In this document: piece by piece, positions 61,769 through 64,000 of the stretch
Layout: the number at the start of each line of letters is the position of its first letter
Numbering within the stretch: the stretch's first letter is position 1
Assembly: GCF_002878395.1 (NCBI RefSeq)
Contig: NC_061115.1
Span: 210,133,506-210,197,505, forward strand
Direction: 5' to 3'
Origin: Capsicum annuum
Lineage: Eukaryota > Streptophyta > Magnoliopsida > Solanales > Solanaceae
Length of the DNA: 64,000 nt
Program-made: the position numbers and the translations under genes
Notes under the pieces: model-generated
What the model saw: the letters and a program-made list of their open reading frames with translations, nothing else
What the model was told of the DNA's origin: nothing
Databases searched by the model: none

Positions 61769-62610
61769 AATATATTTTATATAAATAAAATAGCCCCCCT
61801 TCGTTCTTCTTCTTCACACCCCCCACCCCAATTCCTCCTTCTCCTCCAATTCCTTCTTTTTCTGCTTCTTCTTCTTTAGATAGATGCTCCCCCTTTTCTC
61901 TTCCTTTCACCATTGTTGCAAGCTTTTCAATGAGTTTTTTTCTTCATCAAATGAAAAATTGACTTAAATTAACTTTTTAGCAAATCCAACAATGGACTAA
62001 ATACAAGTACATGATCACAAAAATACATCAATACACAAAATCTCAAATCCAAATTCTTTCACATTAACCAAAATCCAAAATCTCAAAACCTCCAAATTCT
62101 CAATATTTTACTAAAAAATGTCTACAAAAATGGCACAAATAGTCCCAAATTCAGAAATGAGCATGGCATGAAATTCTTGGCCAAGAACCAAACTTATTCA
62201 TCAATCTTGAACCCTTTTTGGTTGTCGAAAAATGAAGTTTTGGATCAATTGGTACTTGTAGAAAGGGGGTTACGAAGAAGATGAAAAAACGGGGTGGAGA
62301 GACGAAGAAGATGAAGAAATGGGGTGTTGGGTGGGTGGGGGTAGGTGTGGGGAAGGGGAGTGACGACAAAGAAGATGGAAGTTGATTCTGTTTTTTTAAT
62401 AATAATAATAATAATAATAATATGGTCCCCACATTTTTTCACGTTTTTTAGTCATTAACGCACTGATTTTTAAAAACATTGTCACGTCAACACTTAGGGT
62501 CGTAGAAAATTCACTTGAAAGTTATTAAGGAGAGTAAATAATTGCCCGATTAATTTATGATCTAAAGTAAGTTTTGGCGAAAAGTTCAGGGGGTTTTGAT
62601 GCCTTTTCTC
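61460..62610. mobile_element. Mutator-like non-autonomous element
   Basis: 1151 bp with inverted ends of about 60 bp (GAGAAAAGACATCAAATTTC against the complement GAGAAAAGGCATCAAAACCC) and a perfect 9-bp duplication TAAAAAGTA at 61451-61459 and 62611-62619. The left arm has a single TAAAAAGTA (in reverse, near 7275) with no insertion. A 9-bp duplication and GAGAAAAGG ends fit Mutator-like elements. No transposase codons were found. Contains (TA)n near 61738 and (AAT)n at 62399-62421. Frames inside are not genes. Confidence 0.9.
62399..62421. repeat. AAT microsatellite
   Basis: About eight AAT units inside the Mutator-like element. Confidence 0.9.
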
Positions 62611-63020
62611 TAAAAAGTATTAATTTAAACTTTGATAGCAGATGTATAAAGGAGTGATGATGAGTGATGTTAGTAGAGGATAAAAAAAAAGTTGTAAAAG
62701 ATTGGTTTGTACTGTACGACAGTAACAACGATGATAAAATGAAAATGATGGAGACAGAGATAGACACCATTGATGCAAAAGAATGGTGAAATTGTGTTAG
62801 TAATATGTAGAGTACATGTATCGAACATTATGGTATGAGATCCAAAGTACAAATTTATGAGTATTAGTTTGGTAAGTAACTAATCTTAATTAGAAAAACA
62901 CCAAGTGAAACAGTGATTAACTAAAATTATAGCAAAAGTATAATTATTTATTTATTGCTTATTGATATTATTTTAAATGAAAGGAAAAAACTATTTGTTT
63001 ACCGTACTAAAAGTTTTAAA

Positions 63021-63522
63021 TACATAATGAGAATGTAATATATGATCTTGTAACAATTTAACTTTAAGAAACATGAAAAAATTTTAATTATTAAAAAAAT
63101 AATCATACCAAAAATATGATTTAAATTTATACGACTTTCTTAGCCTCTAACACCAAGGTAAACGCAAAAGCGATAATCCATCAACCACTTGAAACATCAG
63201 ATGGTAAAATGTATGTGTGCTCACACTAAAACATATGTTTATTTTTACATTATTATATTAACGTGTGAATGATCTTTAAAAAGTGATTTGAACTTTTTAT
63301 ACTTTATTAAAAATCTCCTCAATAGACAAAATCTTTTAATTTTAAATAATTAAACGTGACGCGTGCGAGGCACACGGAATTAAACTAGTTATTCTAAAGG
63401 TGGAAAACTTCAAAATGTAAAGTTGAATTACAGTTCTGCCCCTACACTATATTAAAATATTAAAAATGATCTAATTAATATCAACATGTTATAAACCATA
63501 TTACTAAATATTAAATATTAAT
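63021..63522. other. Unassigned AT-rich DNA
   Basis: No coding signal. 63355-63395 holds a CG-containing phrase (GACGCGTGCGAGGCACACGG then TTAAACTAGTT) that resembles the end of a common plant MITE, but no partner end was found. Confidence 0.5.
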
Positions 63523-63534
63523 ATTATCATATTG

Positions 63535-63719
63535 ACCAACATCGGTTGTGGTGCAGTGGATGGGACTGCTCCACCCTTAACCAGAGGTTGAGAGTTCGAC
63601 CCTGGGTATGGAGAAAGCTCTGTTGGGAGTGCTGCCACCTTAATGGGTGCTGCAACGCGCGATCTGGATTAGTTGGAGCTCCAATACGGACACCGGACAC
63701 AGGAGGGAAAACAAAAAAA
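63535..63719 (+). mobile_element. SINE, tRNA-derived
   Basis: 185 bp with a polymerase III A-box-like TGGTGCAGTGG (63550-63560) and B-box-like AGAGTTCGACCC (63591-63602), a tRNA-unrelated body, and an A-rich 3' tail. A 12-bp duplication ATTATCATATTG flanks it (63523-63534 and 63720-63731). The body phrase CTGCAACGCGCGATC is one I recall from Solanaceae SINEs. Overlapping frames on both strands are chance. Confidence 0.9.
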
Positions 63720-63731
63720 ATTATCATATTG

Positions 63732-64000
63732 TACTAGCATATTATTATACTATATTTTATTATATTTATTTTTTGTATGATTATTATGGGATCAGTTTTG
63801 CTAGAGTGCGATTGTTATGAATTTAGTTGTGAATTTGAAAGCATTTAACCATTCGATTTAAATTTTAAAAAGTTTGTCTGTTTATTGCCTTTTCTAATAA
63901 AGATGTTGATAGTCATTTGCCATACAGAGCCCGAAAAAGGCAACTTTTAAGAACACTTCTATCATAAATGAATTAATTTAGTATTATTAAGTATATTACA
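63732..64000. other. Unassigned AT-rich DNA
   Basis: Nothing recognisable on either strand. Confidence 0.5.

Larger units (their letters stand above)
57120..63020. repeat. Right arm of large inverted duplication
   Basis: Reverse-complement partner of 6888-11206. Colinear from copia pol through the 3' LTR and 4 kb of flank up to the AAACAAATAGTTTTTTCC region near 62990. It is longer than the left arm mainly because of two insertions listed separately (59126-59538, 61460-62610). Confidence 0.9.

Noticed and set aside
62151..62442. Proline- and leucine-rich ORFs, minus strand
   Set aside because: They arise from GGGTGGG and AAT runs inside the Mutator-like element, with no transposase similarity.
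63355..63395. GACGCGTGCGAGGCACACGG phrase as a MITE end
   Set aside because: No matching inverted end or target duplication was found in the window.
63546..63737. ORFs on both strands and a possible tRNA gene
   Set aside because: The polymerase III boxes belong to a SINE; no cloverleaf with a matched acceptor stem is visible.

Overview
The window looks like repeat-rich intergenic DNA from a plant nuclear genome, most probably Solanaceae. The evidence is AT-rich sequence, long terminal repeats beginning TGTAATACCCC, initiator-Met tRNA primer sites, a plant type I MADS-box gene, and a SINE and a LINE tail of a kind I remember from tomato, potato and tobacco relatives. The family assignment is from memory and was not searched. 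Nothing indicates a bacterial, organellar or viral origin.

Layout. 1-4870: remnants of Ty3/gypsy elements on both strands. 4871-6887: a short non-element stretch with the only convincing host gene, a single-exon MADS-box gene (5879-6361). 6888-11206: the left arm of a large inverted duplication, made of host-like flanking DNA plus the 3' end of a Ty1/copia element on the minus strand. 11207-29242: plus-strand gypsy elements (chromovirus-like pol) fused head to tail, with truncated LTRs and internal deletions. 29243-38761: a minus-strand gypsy element split by a solo LTR that has a perfect 5-bp target duplication. 38762-39045: a relic of a thaumatin-like protein gene cut off by that element's LTR. 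39046-40311: small repeats, including a 300-bp foldback element. 40312-58958: a complete-length but dead Ty1/copia element, split by a 10.6-kb Tat/Ogre-like element (44912-55537, target duplication AAGAG), which itself carries a truncated gypsy LTR. 57120-63020: the right arm of the inverted duplication, with two later insertions, a LINE tail and a Mutator-like element with a 9-bp target duplication; the left arm keeps both empty sites. 63535-63719: a SINE with a 12-bp target duplication. The rest is AT-rich DNA without recognisable content.

The genes do not form a pathway or operon; the window is a record of nested insertion, solo-LTR formation, deletion and duplication. The retroelement reading frames all carry stops or frameshifts, and in the copia element the protease, integrase and reverse transcriptase active sites have each lost an acidic residue. 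The points most worth following are the inverted duplication with paired empty and filled sites, the small open frame kept in both arms, the possibly shortened MADS protein, and the self-complementary junction at 28364-28396.
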